DNA from: Isosphaeraceae bacterium
GTDB lineage: Bacteria > Planctomycetota > Planctomycetia > Isosphaerales > Isosphaeraceae
DNA length: 56,410 nt
NCBI GenBank assembly: GCA_025356475.1
Contig: JANXSX010000176.1
Coordinates: forward strand, 1 to 56,410
Direction of reading: 5' to 3'
This document shows, piece by piece, positions 26,775-36,604 of this stretch (the stretch's first letter is position 1; the number at the start of each line of letters is the position of its first letter). The notes beneath the pieces are model-generated. The model worked only from the letters and a program-made list of their open reading frames with translations, did not search any database and was not told the origin of the DNA. The position numbers and the translations under genes were made by a program.

Positions 26775-28243
26775 CAGTGCGAACTCCCGAGGACTGGCGG
26801 TGCCTGGGCCGATTCGGTAGCGACGTTATCATCGTTATCGCCAAGTAGGGTCGGTTCCGTGCGACGTTCCCCAAGATGCAAGAGGTTCATGGCGAAGAGG
26901 GCCGCGAAGACCAAGTGGCCTGTTGTCATCAGGACTCCTGAAAACGTCCGGGACCAGAGGTAGGGAATCGTCCGCTTCATGATCGTCATGAACGGGAGGT
27001 CCGAGTCATTCAACTCGATCCCCTGCATCAACCCTCCCCAAGTCAAAATCGTCCAGTACGACCCAATCCCCAAAGCGGTGGTCCAGAAGTGAATCTTGAT
27101 CATCCGGGACGAGGCCCATTCCCAGCCTGTGAGTCGTGGCATAATGTAGTAAATGCATCCGAACATGACCATTGAGAAGAACCCATAGAGTCCCAGGTGT
27201 GCATGCGCGACGGTATAATGAGTGAAATGTGTCACCTGGTTCAAGGTTCGGAACGATTGAGACATCCCCTGAAGGCTCACCGCCGTGTAGCACATCGAAC
27301 CGAAGACGATGAACCGCAATGTTGGGCTATATTTGAGCACGTGAAAATAACCCCACATAGTCATGTGATGATTAATTGCCACCGCGCCGACCGGGATGAT
27401 CATCATACCGCTCGCAACGCTGCTTACGGTTACGAGCCACGCCGGCACAGGCCCGCCGATTAAGTGGTGCGCACCGTTCCAATTGTAAAATAGGGCGAGC
27501 GCCCAGAATCCCAGGATCGATAGGTAGTAACTATGGATTGGGCGTCCAATCACTTTCGGGATCAGATAGTACGCTGCCGCCAGGCCGATCGGGGTGAACC
27601 AGAGACCGAGCGCATTATGACCATACCACCAGTTGACCGAGGCCTGAGTCACTCCGGTGATCGGCTGGTAAACCATCAATAGGTTGGTGACTGTATAGAG
27701 CCATGGGAACCAGAAAATCGCGCCAAAAAGATACCATTGTGAAACGTAGACGTGCTTCTCACGACGGTCGCGAAATGTCACCACGGCCCACACCCCGACT
27801 ATCGCATAGGCAGCCACCAAGATCGGTGGGACATAAGGCGGAAACTCGAGCCACTCGATTCCCGAACTCTGCCCAGACAGGATGCCGACGATCCCTAACA
27901 AAATCCCGACGTTCCAGATCCCTCCTGCAACTGCCAAGAGCCACGGATAACGTAACTCCGCGCGTGAGAGCCTGGCCATTAGCCAGAGTAAAACACCAAT
28001 GCCCGCCATTGATGCCCAGCCATAGGCCACGGCATTAAGATGAGCTGGCCGGACACGTCCGAACGTGAGCCAAGAGGTCGATGCAAGAAACCCCGGTGTA
28101 TGCATCTTGATCGAGGCCAGGATCGCCAAGAATGACCCGGTAACCAGCCAGAACACGGCACTGGTGAAGAACACTAAGACAGGGAGTCGCGTCGATGCAT
28201 CAATCGATACACGTCGATCCGGCGGGCGAGTTACGAGACTCAT
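26774..28243 (-). CDS. ccoN: cbb3-type cytochrome c oxidase catalytic subunit I (CcoN-like)
   Basis: 489 residues with about 12 transmembrane helices. It has the conserved features of the C-family haem-copper oxidases: the haem b His in RVRPAHLNAVAYGWASMAG, SVNWWYGHNALGLWFTP (CuB His region), NGAHHLIGGPVPAWL, and HFTHYTVAHAHLGLYGF near the haem ligands. It reduces O2 to water and pumps protons. The start overlaps the ccoS stop by ATGA. The C-terminal tail after MNLLHLGERR is longer and acidic. Confidence 0.94.
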   Translation of the reverse strand: MSLVTRPPDRRVSIDASTRLPVLVFFTSAVFWLVTGSFLAILASIKMHTPGFLASTSWLTFGRVRPAHLNAVAYGWASMAGIGVLLWLMARLSRAELRYPWLLAVAGGIWNVGILLGIVGILSGQSSGIEWLEFPPYVPPILVAAYAIVGVWAVVTFRDRREKHVYVSQWYLFGAIFWFPWLYTVTNLLMVYQPITGVTQASVNWWYGHNALGLWFTPIGLAAAYYLIPKVIGRPIHSYYLSILGFWALALFYNWNGAHHLIGGPVPAWLVTVSSVASGMMIIPVGAVAINHHMTMWGYFHVLKYSPTLRFIVFGSMCYTAVSLQGMSQSFRTLNQVTHFTHYTVAHAHLGLYGFFSMVMFGCIYYIMPRLTGWEWASSRMIKIHFWTTALGIGSYWTILTWGGLMQGIELNDSDLPFMTIMKRTIPYLWSRTFSGVLMTTGHLVFAALFAMNLLHLGERRTEPTLLGDNDDNVATESAQAPPVLGSSH

Positions 28244-28437
28244 CGAAACTTCTCCACTTGCCCGGTTGGAAAGCCATCAGTCCGCAATCCGACCGGCTCA
28301 TCATCATCAAAAATCGAGGTGGCCGCCCCGTTCAGATCGTCAAGCTGGCCCGCACGAACCGACCAAGACAGTCCCCAGACGGCAGTACCACCGAAGATGA
28401 ACGCGCAGGCCATCCAGATGATTTCCGTGAGCGTCAT
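28240..28437 (-). CDS. ccoS: cbb3-type oxidase assembly protein CcoS
   Basis: 65 residues: a single transmembrane helix (MTLTEIIWMACAFIFGGTAV) followed by SVRAGQLDDLNGAATSIFDDDE, the CcoS signature (R-x-G-Q-x-D-D-L ... DDD). CcoS is needed to insert haem b and CuB into CcoN. It overlaps the genes on both sides (ATGA at each junction). Its presence shows the locus carries assembly factors as well as structural genes. Confidence 0.9.
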   Translation of the reverse strand: MTLTEIIWMACAFIFGGTAVWGLSWSVRAGQLDDLNGAATSIFDDDEPVGLRTDGFPTGQVEKFR

Positions 28438-28817
28438 TTTGGCTCCTTTGAGAGTCCTAGAGCCTTCGAATTGGCTGCGTCTGCGGCCTGAAGTTCCATC
28501 GCCCGCTCAATAGGGATGTAGGCCGTTTTCGCTTTGAAATCAACCCAGCCGTACGTTGTTAATCGTTTCTGATCTTCGCTTTGGCGTTCGCGCAACTTCT
28601 GTTCAGGCGATAATTGGGTACTATCAACTTTCGCTGGTGAGGCGATCAGAAACATGAGTTGGACGATCCCGATAAAGAGCAAAAGCCCGATTGGTACGAC
28701 AATCACGGTCCCGATCGGCCAAGTTTTCGGGCCTTCGTCATCATCTTGAGACGGCGAACGATCGGGAGTCTCGCGTGCTTGTGGCGTACCCGCAGTTTGA
28801 GTCGAAGATTCGGACAT
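28434..28817 (-). CDS. Small membrane protein between actF and ccoS
   Basis: 127 residues. An acidic, disordered N-terminus is followed by one transmembrane helix (WPIGTVIVVPIGLLLFIGIV, about 33-58). The C-terminal domain contains QKRLTTYGWVDFKAKTAYI and IPIERAMEL, a motif seen in small proteins encoded beside cytochrome oxidases, where YGWVD and IPI-RAM are conserved. Its job is unknown; a link or assembly role between complex III and the oxidase is an inference from position. The start is an ATG with purine-rich GGGGGAAAGTAGGG upstream. Confidence 0.75.
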   Translation of the reverse strand: MSESSTQTAGTPQARETPDRSPSQDDDEGPKTWPIGTVIVVPIGLLLFIGIVQLMFLIASPAKVDSTQLSPEQKLRERQSEDQKRLTTYGWVDFKAKTAYIPIERAMELQAADAANSKALGLSKEPK

Positions 28818-28835
28818 CCCTACTTTCCCCCTGAG

Positions 28836-30017
28836 TCAAGAGCTGTGAAATGCGAGCGATTCGCTCAGCCGAGGATCTCCGACAGGGACCAGCGGCTTGC
28901 CCAGGCTCAACCACGTTGTCAGTGCGAGCGTTCCTGAAAGCATGGCCACGGGGATTGTGAGGTCAAGCCAGTGGACCCGGACGCCCTCGGAATGGAGTGT
29001 CGGCATGACTAACCAGTACATGTCCACATAGTGAAATAATAAAATCCAAGCCGCCGCAAAGCCCAGAATCGGAGCATTCCTCTTGAACGTTCGGGGCATC
29101 AGCAATAGAAAAGGGACGAGAAATTGACCGATCGCCAACGACCAACTCAGTCCGTTCCAACTTCCTGTCCGTCGGGCGATGAAGTATGACGTCTCTTCAG
29201 GTAAGTTGGCGTACCAGATCAAGAAGTATTGAGAGAATGCGATGTAGGCCCAAAAAATCGTGAAGCCGAACATCAGCTTACCCAGGTCGTGCAAGTGCTC
29301 GGTTCTGATCGTGTTTCGTAACCAGCCCGCAGCATGCAACCCCAGGATAGCGAGGGTCAGTAAGGCCAGGGAGCCGACGATCGATCCCGCCCAAAAATAG
29401 ACTCCGAAGATCGTTGACGACCATGTGGGTTCGAGCGACATCAGCCAGTCGAAAGAGGCGTAGGTTGTCGTAAGCGCCAGTACGATTAATCCCGGTGCGC
29501 TGGCACCTTGCATCCGCTTCGAGCTTGCAGGATCGGCGGTCGCATCTTGACGCGACGATGTCGTCGCCAACCACCATGCGAGGCCCGACCAGATCAAGAG
29601 ATAAATGGCTCCTCGGATGGCGAAGAACGGAAGATTCAGCCAGGATTGCTTCGCGAGTACACTCTCTTCGACCGAGGTTGTCCAGCGGTAAACCAGCTCC
29701 GCGTTCATGACGATTGGAACGAACAGCACTAATAGGAGGGGCAGCGACTTTGAATAGTTCTCGAGGAGGCGTCGCAGGACAACCGACCAGCCGGCGTCCG
29801 TAATATGGTGGATCATGATCCAGAAAAGCGTACCTGTGCCTAAACTCGCGATAAATGTAAAGCCAGTCAGATATGAAAAGCCAAACTGACGTTGATTTGA
29901 CGCCAGACCTAGCATCGAGAGCAAACCAAGGCCCAGAGAGAGACTGATCAATCCGAAGAGTAATCGCCAACCACGCGGTCGGGGAACAGAGAGTTGGTCG
30001 TTTGAACTGACTTTCAT
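28836..30017 (-). CDS. actF: Alternative complex III subunit ActF
   Basis: 393 residues with about ten transmembrane helices and no cofactor motif, as expected for the ActF membrane subunit of the quinol:cytochrome c oxidoreductase (alternative complex III). Recognisable stretches are SYLTGFTFIASLGTGTLFWI, YASFDWLMSLEPTWSSTIFG and FWAYIAFSQYFLIWYANLPE. The ATG overlaps the actE stop (ATGA). ActF is paralogous to ActC and lies in the membrane part of the complex. Confidence 0.92.
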   Translation of the reverse strand: MKVSSNDQLSVPRPRGWRLLFGLISLSLGLGLLSMLGLASNQRQFGFSYLTGFTFIASLGTGTLFWIMIHHITDAGWSVVLRRLLENYSKSLPLLLVLFVPIVMNAELVYRWTTSVEESVLAKQSWLNLPFFAIRGAIYLLIWSGLAWWLATTSSRQDATADPASSKRMQGASAPGLIVLALTTTYASFDWLMSLEPTWSSTIFGVYFWAGSIVGSLALLTLAILGLHAAGWLRNTIRTEHLHDLGKLMFGFTIFWAYIAFSQYFLIWYANLPEETSYFIARRTGSWNGLSWSLAIGQFLVPFLLLMPRTFKRNAPILGFAAAWILLFHYVDMYWLVMPTLHSEGVRVHWLDLTIPVAMLSGTLALTTWLSLGKPLVPVGDPRLSESLAFHSS

Positions 30018-30670
30018 TGGTTGAGCTCCGCGCGGGCTGAGGCGGGAATATCGTTTACCGAGGCATTCTGGCTTCGCTGGAGGGCTCGGATGTATGCAAC
30101 AATTGCCCAGCGATCGCGGACCGCAACCTGATGGCCATAAGCGGTCATTGTGTTTTTGCCATTCGTAATGGTGTTGTAGATCTCGCCGTCGGGCATGGTA
30201 CGGATTCGGTTATCGTGATAACTCGGCACCCCCATAAGTCCATATTGCGTTGTGATGCCGTTAGCAAACCCAGTCGCTCCATGACAAACTGCGCAGTGGA
30301 TGTTGAAACGTTCACGGCCTCGTCGCAATAACGGAAGATCGACCTCGATCGGAGCCTTTGATACGAATGTCTTCCCGACCTTGCCTCGATAGAATGCATC
30401 ATCTTCAGCGAGTAGATCCCCATTCTTACGGGGCGATCCCGCGTCGCTGAAGTAATCGAGCCCACCGAATGCAACGACGCCGGCGGGGGTCGGACGCATC
30501 GTCCGGCCATCCGCAAAGAATGCACTCTCAGCCTGGGCGTCGTACCTTGGCTGAATATCCATGTCGGGAATAAGCATTAACGGACGCCGCACCGAGGTCA
30601 TTCCTCGCCAGCCCATAAGGGCAATAATCAGGAGGATTACGGCGAGAAACCCGGCAAGTACCCAACGCAT
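30014..30670 (-). CDS. actE: Alternative complex III monohaem cytochrome c subunit ActE
   Basis: 218 residues with an N-terminal transmembrane or lipid-anchor segment (MRWVLAGFLAVILLIIALMG) and an exported domain. That domain carries one haem motif CAVCH near residue 128 and a distal Met region YGLMGVPSYHD. The stretch RRPLMLIPDMDIQPRYDAQ is typical of ActE. It takes electrons from the ActA/ActB branch and passes them towards the oxidase. Confidence 0.92.
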   Translation of the reverse strand: MRWVLAGFLAVILLIIALMGWRGMTSVRRPLMLIPDMDIQPRYDAQAESAFFADGRTMRPTPAGVVAFGGLDYFSDAGSPRKNGDLLAEDDAFYRGKVGKTFVSKAPIEVDLPLLRRGRERFNIHCAVCHGATGFANGITTQYGLMGVPSYHDNRIRTMPDGEIYNTITNGKNTMTAYGHQVAVRDRWAIVAYIRALQRSQNASVNDIPASARAELNQ

Positions 30671-30674
30671 CGGG

Positions 30675-31211
30675 TTAGTCCTCCATGTCGAGTGTAGTCA
30701 CGTCATGCCCGCCACAGGACGCGAGTAGCTCCGAGATCGCTTGCCGATCCTGGGGTACTTCGAAAATCCTTACCGTCAAAAAGAAGCCATCATTTGTTGC
30801 TCGTGAGAACGTCGGCACATCAAATAGAGGGTGATGAAGTCGCGGCAATCGATTGAAGAGAAACATACCACCAATGGCGCTGAATGCTGCGAATAAGATC
30901 GTCATTTCAAATGTGATCGGAATCCAGGCCTCGCGACTATCGTAGGGCTTACCGCCGACAATCAGAGGATATTCAACAACACTCAAATACCATTGCACAA
31001 GATACCCGGAAATCGCTCCGAACAACCCCCCTACCAGGACGACCCAAGGAAGCTTCGACCTTTGACGACCGAGGGCTTCGTCGATCCCATGGATAGGGAA
31101 TGGTGTGTAGGCTTCGATTTCTGAGAAACCTGCCTCCCGTAAGGTTCGGATTGCAGACATCAAGTGGTCTGGACTGTCGAAGCGAGCGATCGCGCCTGTG
31201 GCTGACTTCAT
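30675..31211 (-). CDS. actD: Alternative complex III subunit ActD (DUF3341)
   Basis: 178 residues of the DUF3341 family: the N-terminal ferredoxin-fold-like part [20 protein letters not shown] and [16 protein letters not shown], then two transmembrane helices ([40 protein letters not shown]), and a C-terminal soluble part VFEVPQ-like ending in [15 protein letters not shown]. The ATG overlaps the actC stop by ATGA. It is a peripheral structural subunit of the complex with no cofactor. Confidence 0.92.
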   Translation of the reverse strand: MKSATGAIARFDSPDHLMSAIRTLREAGFSEIEAYTPFPIHGIDEALGRQRSKLPWVVLVGGLFGAISGYLVQWYLSVVEYPLIVGGKPYDSREAWIPITFEMTILFAAFSAIGGMFLFNRLPRLHHPLFDVPTFSRATNDGFFLTVRIFEVPQDRQAISELLASCGGHDVTTLDMED

Positions 31212-32602
31212 GACGCCGCCCTTTCGACATGTTGCATCTCGTGATTCTGGTCGGAGAGCACGGCTTTGACCTCGCTAAGAGCGACGATCGGCACGAACCT
31301 CACGAAGATGAGAAAGAGCGTGAAGAAGAGTCCGAACGTGCCAATAAACTCGAAAATATCCACCCAGGTCGGCACGAACATTCCCCAGCTTGACGGTAAG
31401 AAATCCCGGTGAAGACTAGTAACAATGATCACGAACCGCTCGAACCACATGCCAATATTTACGAAAATTGAGATGACGAACATGATCCAAGGTGTCGTCC
31501 TCGCCTTCTTGAACCAGAAAATCTGCGGGCTGAGTACGTTGCAGGTCACCATCACCCAGTAGGCCCATCCATAAGGGCCGAACGCTCTATTCATGAACGT
31601 GAATCGCTCATACGGATTACCACCATACCAGGCGATGAAGAACTCGGTACTGTAGGCATAACCGACCATGAGACCGGTCGCGAGCAAGATTTTGCAGATA
31701 TTCTCAAGATGCCGAGTTGTCACGATGTTTTCTAGCCCGAAGATCACACGTGACGGGACCATCAATGTGAGAACCATCGCAAATCCCGAAAACACTGCCC
31801 CAGCCACAAAGTAGGGGGGAAAGATCGTCGCGTGCCAGCCCGGTAGGATTGAGGTGGCAAAATCCATACTGACAATCGTATGAACACTGATGACAAGAGG
31901 TGTTGCAATTCCTGCGAGAAGTAAGTAAGCCATCTCATAATGTTGCCAGTGTCGGGCTGCGCCACGCCATCCCAAGGCGAAAAAGCCGTAGATTCGTTGG
32001 CGAAGCCCTGGGGCGGCTCGATCGCGCAACGTGGCGAGATCGGGAATCAAGCCAACGTACCAGAAGAGTAATGACACAATGGCATACGTGGACACGGCCG
32101 CCACGTCCCACATCAATGGGCTACGGAAGTTGGGGTAGATCGCGTTCGCATTAGGAGCGGGGAAGAGCCACCACATCAGCCAGACACGACCTAAGTGGAT
32201 GAGTGGATAAATCCCAGCGCATGCCACTGCGAAGAGTGTCATTGCCTCAGCGAATCGGTTGATACTCGTCCGCCACTTCTGCCGGAACAAAAAGAGTATC
32301 GCTGAGATCAACGTTCCCGCGTGACCGATCCCGATCCAGAAAACGAAGTTGGTAATATCGAATGCCCAGCCGACCGGACTGTTCAGGCCCCAGACACCAA
32401 TTCCCGTCGAGATGAGGTAGGCGGCCATCCCGACTCCGACGCTTAACACCGTGAGGCTCGTCAGGAACGCGGGCCACCACCACTTGGGTGTCGATGCTTC
32501 GGTGATGCCGCTAACCAGATTGGTGAGCGAGCCGAAGGTCTGACCCCCCTGGACAAGGGCGACTCGTCCCCCAGGGCGGGCTGGCACATGAATTTCACTC
32601 AT
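31208..32602 (-). CDS. actC: Alternative complex III membrane subunit ActC (NrfD family)
   Basis: 464 residues of the NrfD/PsrC membrane family with about ten helices. Recognisable parts are [40 protein letters not shown] (conserved [10 protein letters not shown] of ActC), [20 protein letters not shown] and [15 protein letters not shown]. In this family ActC holds the quinol-oxidising site facing ActB. Both junctions overlap by ATGA (actB stop, actD start). Confidence 0.94.
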   Translation of the reverse strand: MSEIHVPARPGGRVALVQGGQTFGSLTNLVSGITEASTPKWWWPAFLTSLTVLSVGVGMAAYLISTGIGVWGLNSPVGWAFDITNFVFWIGIGHAGTLISAILFLFRQKWRTSINRFAEAMTLFAVACAGIYPLIHLGRVWLMWWLFPAPNANAIYPNFRSPLMWDVAAVSTYAIVSLLFWYVGLIPDLATLRDRAAPGLRQRIYGFFALGWRGAARHWQHYEMAYLLLAGIATPLVISVHTIVSMDFATSILPGWHATIFPPYFVAGAVFSGFAMVLTLMVPSRVIFGLENIVTTRHLENICKILLATGLMVGYAYSTEFFIAWYGGNPYERFTFMNRAFGPYGWAYWVMVTCNVLSPQIFWFKKARTTPWIMFVISIFVNIGMWFERFVIIVTSLHRDFLPSSWGMFVPTWVDIFEFIGTFGLFFTLFLIFVRFVPIVALSEVKAVLSDQNHEMQHVERAAS

Positions 32603-35600
32603 GCGTGGCCTCCTGGCTGGCTCATCTTCGGGTTAGGATTCTTCAGTCTCGCTCCGTACGTGGTGCGTGGTTTCGTATTGAGCTCACCGAGCAAGGCATA
32701 ATCACGTTGGTTGGCCTTCAACTGGGAGACTCGACTCTTAGGGTCGGAAATATCACCGAACACGATGGCTTGAGCAGGACAGGTTTGGGCACAGGCTGGG
32801 GTGATTGTTCCGTCGGGAATCTTGCCTGGTACGGAATCGGCCGCCGCGACTTTGACGCCAATTTTGGCCCTTTCGACGCGTTGAACACAGTAGGTACACT
32901 TTTCCATCACGCCCCGAATCCGGACGGTCACGTCAGGATTCTTCTGCATTTGCAGGGTCTCCGGCATCCCCTTTTCCGCGAACGGTCCCAACCGCAACTG
33001 ATCGAGCGGTCGCTCATTGTAGTTAAAGAAGTTAAAGCGGCGAACTTTATATGGACAGTTATTGGCGCAGTAGCGTGTACCAACACAGCGGTTGTAGACT
33101 TGAAGATTCAATCCATCTAGGCTGTGAACGGTGGCATTGACCGGGCAAACAACCTCGCAGGGGGCGTTCTCACACTGGACGCAGGCCACAGGTTGGTGAA
33201 CCATTCCTGGGTCATCTTCCTCGCCCGAGAAGTATCGATCGTTGCGAATCCAATGCATCTCTCGACCGAGTGCCACTTCGTCTTTGCCAACAATCGGGAT
33301 ATTGTTCTCAGCTTGACAGGCGACCATGCAGGCGTTACAGCCGATGCACGAATTCAGGTCGATCGCCATCCCCCATTGATGTTCACCAGTGAACTCAGGT
33401 TGTGGATAAAGTGCTCCACGCTCCTCGATTTCGCTGCGATGTTTCGACCACTCCTCGGCCTTCCCCACTAGATCCTCAAGGCTGACCTCGCGAACGATAT
33501 CACGCCCCTCCATCGTGTGATGGTCTTGAGTACGCACTAGCTTATGGGTCTTGCCGGTCTTCGCAATCGTAAGCCCGGTCGCAAAGCCTGGACTCCGGCT
33601 CGTTCGGAGGGGATAAGCATCGAATCCAACGTGGCGACCGACGCGCCCGGTGACTTTTCGTCCGTATCCAAGGGGTACGGCTACTGTGAATTCAGCCTGG
33701 CCCGGCATCCGGAGCGCAGCGATTTCAACCGAACGTCCATTGAGGGTAAGCTTGAGCATATCGCCATCTTTGATCCCCATCGCGTCGGCGGTCTTGGGGC
33801 TCAGGGCAGCGGCGTTGTCCCAGACCAGTTTCGTGACAGGATCGGGGCACTCCTGCATCCAGCCGTTGTTGGCGAATCTCCCATCGTCGAGACTGGAATC
33901 GCGTTGATAGACCAGCTCCAGATTCTGGGCCGAGAGGGGTGGCAAGGGATCGGGTAGAACCAGGGGAGTCGGGCTCAACGTCACCTCCTGAGGCTTTGTA
34001 CCCGACCCTTCAAGGAAACCGTCGTGAAGGAATCTTCTCCAAGCAGTCTCGAAGTCATCATTGGCCGTGAACGATTTGAAGGCTTCGCGAACGACTTCGT
34101 AAGCGGAGTGCGTTTTGTAGCCGCTAATCCTTGCCACCAGCTCGATTGCAGTCATTCCGTCGAACAGTGGTTCAATCTGTGGCTGGATGGCCAGCAAAGA
34201 TCCATCACTCGCTCGGCAATCGCCCCAAGATTCAAGAGGATGAGCCTGGGGCACATGCCATTTTGCGAGTTCTGATGTCTCATCAACATGAAGGCCGAGG
34301 CGAATGACAGTCTCAGCCTTACCGATCAACTCCCCTAACCCCAAGTCAGCAGGAGCATCGTAGGCAGGGTTCCCTCCCAGAATCACCAGAGTCGTCACCT
34401 TTCCGGCTTTGAGATCGTCGGCAAGGCTCTGGATTGATCCCGCCGGCTCGGAGTTTTCGGTCGGAGAGAACGCGACCGTTTTGCCGATGTTCCCGAGCTT
34501 GGCATTGATCGAATAGGCCAAGGCGTGAACCGCAACGGGTTGGCGGTGGCCCACGACGACCAAACTCTGACCTGGCTTGGACAGCAGATCAGCCGCGACT
34601 TCATCGATCCACTTCAAGTCGCCAGGGGGTGTCCACGTGGACTGCTCCGTCCCCATGACCCCGAGTGACTTAGCGAGGGCGAAGAGATAGCCATGGGCAG
34701 AACTTGCCGGAAGCCGAAGTCTGTGATCGGCCATTGCCCCGGTCAGGGTGAAATGAGGTTCGACCACGTAGAGACGATTCATGGCTTCGGTCGATCGAGC
34801 CTTGGCAAAGCCCCGGATCTGGGCGATGTCGCCATCCCCTGCCCCCAGGAAGTCACAATCCACCGCGACTACGACCGATGCGTCATGGAACTTGTATTGC
34901 GGCTTGACTGGTGTTCCAAAGGCGCGACTTCCGGCTTCGACAGCGTTCGCATTGTCGATCGGAGTATAGGTATGCCAAGATGCGTGCGGCAACGTCCTCT
35001 TGAGATGCGATTGAAGCAGCAAGATCGAGGGCGCATCACTCGGCTCTGCCAGAATGCGGAACCCTTCGCCGCCAGTCGCTGCAAGAGATTTCGACTTGGT
35101 GGCGAGCAGGTCGACGAGTGTCTCGATTGTTGAGGGAAGACCACCGAAGACGACGGTTCGCGATCGATCGGGGTCATACAGGTCGAGTACGGAAGCCTGT
35201 GCCCACGCGTCGGCAGCTCCCTGCGTCAGAGGGTGGTTGGGATGCCCTTCGATCTTGGTTGGACGACCTTCATGGGTCTCGACCAGAATCGGCACGGAAC
35301 CGTTCGGTCGGGGCAACGCGGTGGCGTAATAGGTGGGCAGTCCGGCAATGACGTTCTCTTGCTTCTTAGCGTAGGGCAAGATTTTGATCGATGGCCGTCG
35401 GCAACCCGTCAACCCGGCAAGGCTAAGCGAGGCGGCCATGAGTGTTAGAAACTTACGCCGATCAATCGCGCCATCAAGTAACTCACTCATTGATGCGGGA
35501 TATGTCTTCAAGACGAACTCACGGAACTCGGCGGTATCCGCGAGTTGATCGAGGCTCCGCCAGTAGACTTGGCCGCAGGCCAGATTCGCAGGCTGTTCTA

Positions 35601-35610
35601 GCGATGGCAC
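32599..35610 (-). CDS. actB: Alternative complex III iron-sulfur subunit ActB
   Basis: 1003 residues starting from GTG at 35610 (GGAG 8 nt upstream; another GTG at 35619 is less well placed). A Tat-like signal [20 protein letters not shown] is followed by a Cys in a lipobox-like LTGC, suggesting a Tat-exported, lipid-anchored protein. The first part is a molybdopterin-oxidoreductase-like fold that in ActB has lost its cofactor. The C-terminal ferredoxin-like part has the cluster-binding Cys series [40 protein letters not shown] and CTYCVQR. The start lies inside the end of actA (overlap of about 13 bp). Confidence 0.94.
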   Translation of the reverse strand: MPSLEQPANLACGQVYWRSLDQLADTAEFREFVLKTYPASMSELLDGAIDRRKFLTLMAASLSLAGLTGCRRPSIKILPYAKKQENVIAGLPTYYATALPRPNGSVPILVETHEGRPTKIEGHPNHPLTQGAADAWAQASVLDLYDPDRSRTVVFGGLPSTIETLVDLLATKSKSLAATGGEGFRILAEPSDAPSILLLQSHLKRTLPHASWHTYTPIDNANAVEAGSRAFGTPVKPQYKFHDASVVVAVDCDFLGAGDGDIAQIRGFAKARSTEAMNRLYVVEPHFTLTGAMADHRLRLPASSAHGYLFALAKSLGVMGTEQSTWTPPGDLKWIDEVAADLLSKPGQSLVVVGHRQPVAVHALAYSINAKLGNIGKTVAFSPTENSEPAGSIQSLADDLKAGKVTTLVILGGNPAYDAPADLGLGELIGKAETVIRLGLHVDETSELAKWHVPQAHPLESWGDCRASDGSLLAIQPQIEPLFDGMTAIELVARISGYKTHSAYEVVREAFKSFTANDDFETAWRRFLHDGFLEGSGTKPQEVTLSPTPLVLPDPLPPLSAQNLELVYQRDSSLDDGRFANNGWMQECPDPVTKLVWDNAAALSPKTADAMGIKDGDMLKLTLNGRSVEIAALRMPGQAEFTVAVPLGYGRKVTGRVGRHVGFDAYPLRTSRSPGFATGLTIAKTGKTHKLVRTQDHHTMEGRDIVREVSLEDLVGKAEEWSKHRSEIEERGALYPQPEFTGEHQWGMAIDLNSCIGCNACMVACQAENNIPIVGKDEVALGREMHWIRNDRYFSGEEDDPGMVHQPVACVQCENAPCEVVCPVNATVHSLDGLNLQVYNRCVGTRYCANNCPYKVRRFNFFNYNERPLDQLRLGPFAEKGMPETLQMQKNPDVTVRIRGVMEKCTYCVQRVERAKIGVKVAAADSVPGKIPDGTITPACAQTCPAQAIVFGDISDPKSRVSQLKANQRDYALLGELNTKPRTTYGARLKNPNPKMSQPGGHA

Positions 35611-36251
35611 GCCGAGCACTCCACCGGGGCTTTGATCCCGTACTGTTGTTGAATTTGCTTGCCAACTTCGGACTGGGTTTGGCCAAGGAGTGGCTTCCAG
35701 TCGAGTTGATAGACATGTTCATTTGGGCGGAGGTTTTGTTCGGGATGGCGATGGCAGTCGAGGCACCAACCCATACTTAACGGCTTGTCGTGTCGAACGA
35801 CAGTCATCTCATTGACCTTGCCGTGGCAGCTCACACAGCTTACGCCCCGGTTGACATGGACCGAGTGGTTGAATTGAACGTAGTCTGGAACTTGATGGAT
35901 ACGTTCCCAGGCTAGCGGGTTGCCATTGCTATAACTTTCGCGGACGAGAGTCAATAAAGGACTCGTCGCCTTGATAGCGGTGTGACAATTCATGCACGTT
36001 TGAGATGTTGGTACATTGGCATGTGGTGATTGTTCGACATTCGTATGGCAATAGAGACAGGACATGCCGAGTTGTCCCACATGCTGAGCGTGAGAGAAGG
36101 CCACAGGTTGGCTTGGGGCATATCCAACCCTGGTGTACTCAGGTGGGCCATAGTAATAGACGCACGTCACCAGAAGGGCTCCGCCCAGAACCAAACTTAG
36201 AAAGATTCGACCGAGCCAAACATCCGCGCTCGGTGTGAAGACTTGCGGCAA
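35598..36251 (-). CDS. actA: Alternative complex III pentahaem cytochrome c subunit ActA
   Basis: Five CxxCH haem motifs are visible: CLYCH, CMNCH, CVSCH, CLDCH and CSACH, the last at the extreme C-terminus. One transmembrane anchor lies near the N-terminus (LGRIFLSLVLGGALLVTCVY). The open frame can be extended to 36389, but that part is Arg/Lys-rich and unlike the family. A TTG at 36251 gives the expected N-terminus (PQVFTPSADVW) and is preceded by GGGAGGGAGAG, so it is the preferred start (217 residues). It is the first gene of the long respiratory operon; electrons flow from its haems to ActE. Confidence 0.9.
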   Translation of the reverse strand: MPQVFTPSADVWLGRIFLSLVLGGALLVTCVYYYGPPEYTRVGYAPSQPVAFSHAQHVGQLGMSCLYCHTNVEQSPHANVPTSQTCMNCHTAIKATSPLLTLVRESYSNGNPLAWERIHQVPDYVQFNHSVHVNRGVSCVSCHGKVNEMTVVRHDKPLSMGWCLDCHRHPEQNLRPNEHVYQLDWKPLLGQTQSEVGKQIQQQYGIKAPVECSACHR

Positions 36252-36604
36252 CGACTCTCCCTCCCTCTCGAATTTGGGATCGACGGTTCTATTTCGTCGA
36301 TTAGTTTTAAGCCACGAGTCTATACCAACGCAATCCTTGCGCCACTTGGTTCTCGACCTCTTCGATTTCAGAGCCTTGATACGATACAAGCTTGCCGGTT
36401 CTCGACTTACGGCATTCTCCCACTGAGGGATGCCCCAATGCGCGCCACGCGAGAATTCTCATTCTTGGGAACCGACGTTGTCGGCATCGGGAACCAAGCG
36501 GTCCCAGACGCGCTCTCTGAAACCAGCGCCCTGTTGTCGAGATCACGGCGGGACGCCACAATAGGCCCGACTCATAGCCTGTCTTTCGTGCGAGGGGCGA
36601 ACGG
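36252..36604. promoter_or_regulatory. Divergent promoter region between actA and the NADH dehydrogenase gene
   Basis: About 350 bases with no supported gene separate the minus-strand respiratory operon and the plus-strand NADH dehydrogenase gene. Both transcripts must start here. No clear -35/-10, sigma-54 or palindromic operator could be identified by eye. Short open frames in both directions have no family resemblance. Confidence 0.5.

Noticed and set aside
32599-35610. ActB as an active molybdenum oxidoreductase
   Set aside because: The gene order and the fused ferredoxin part identify ActB of alternative complex III, in which this domain lacks the cofactor.
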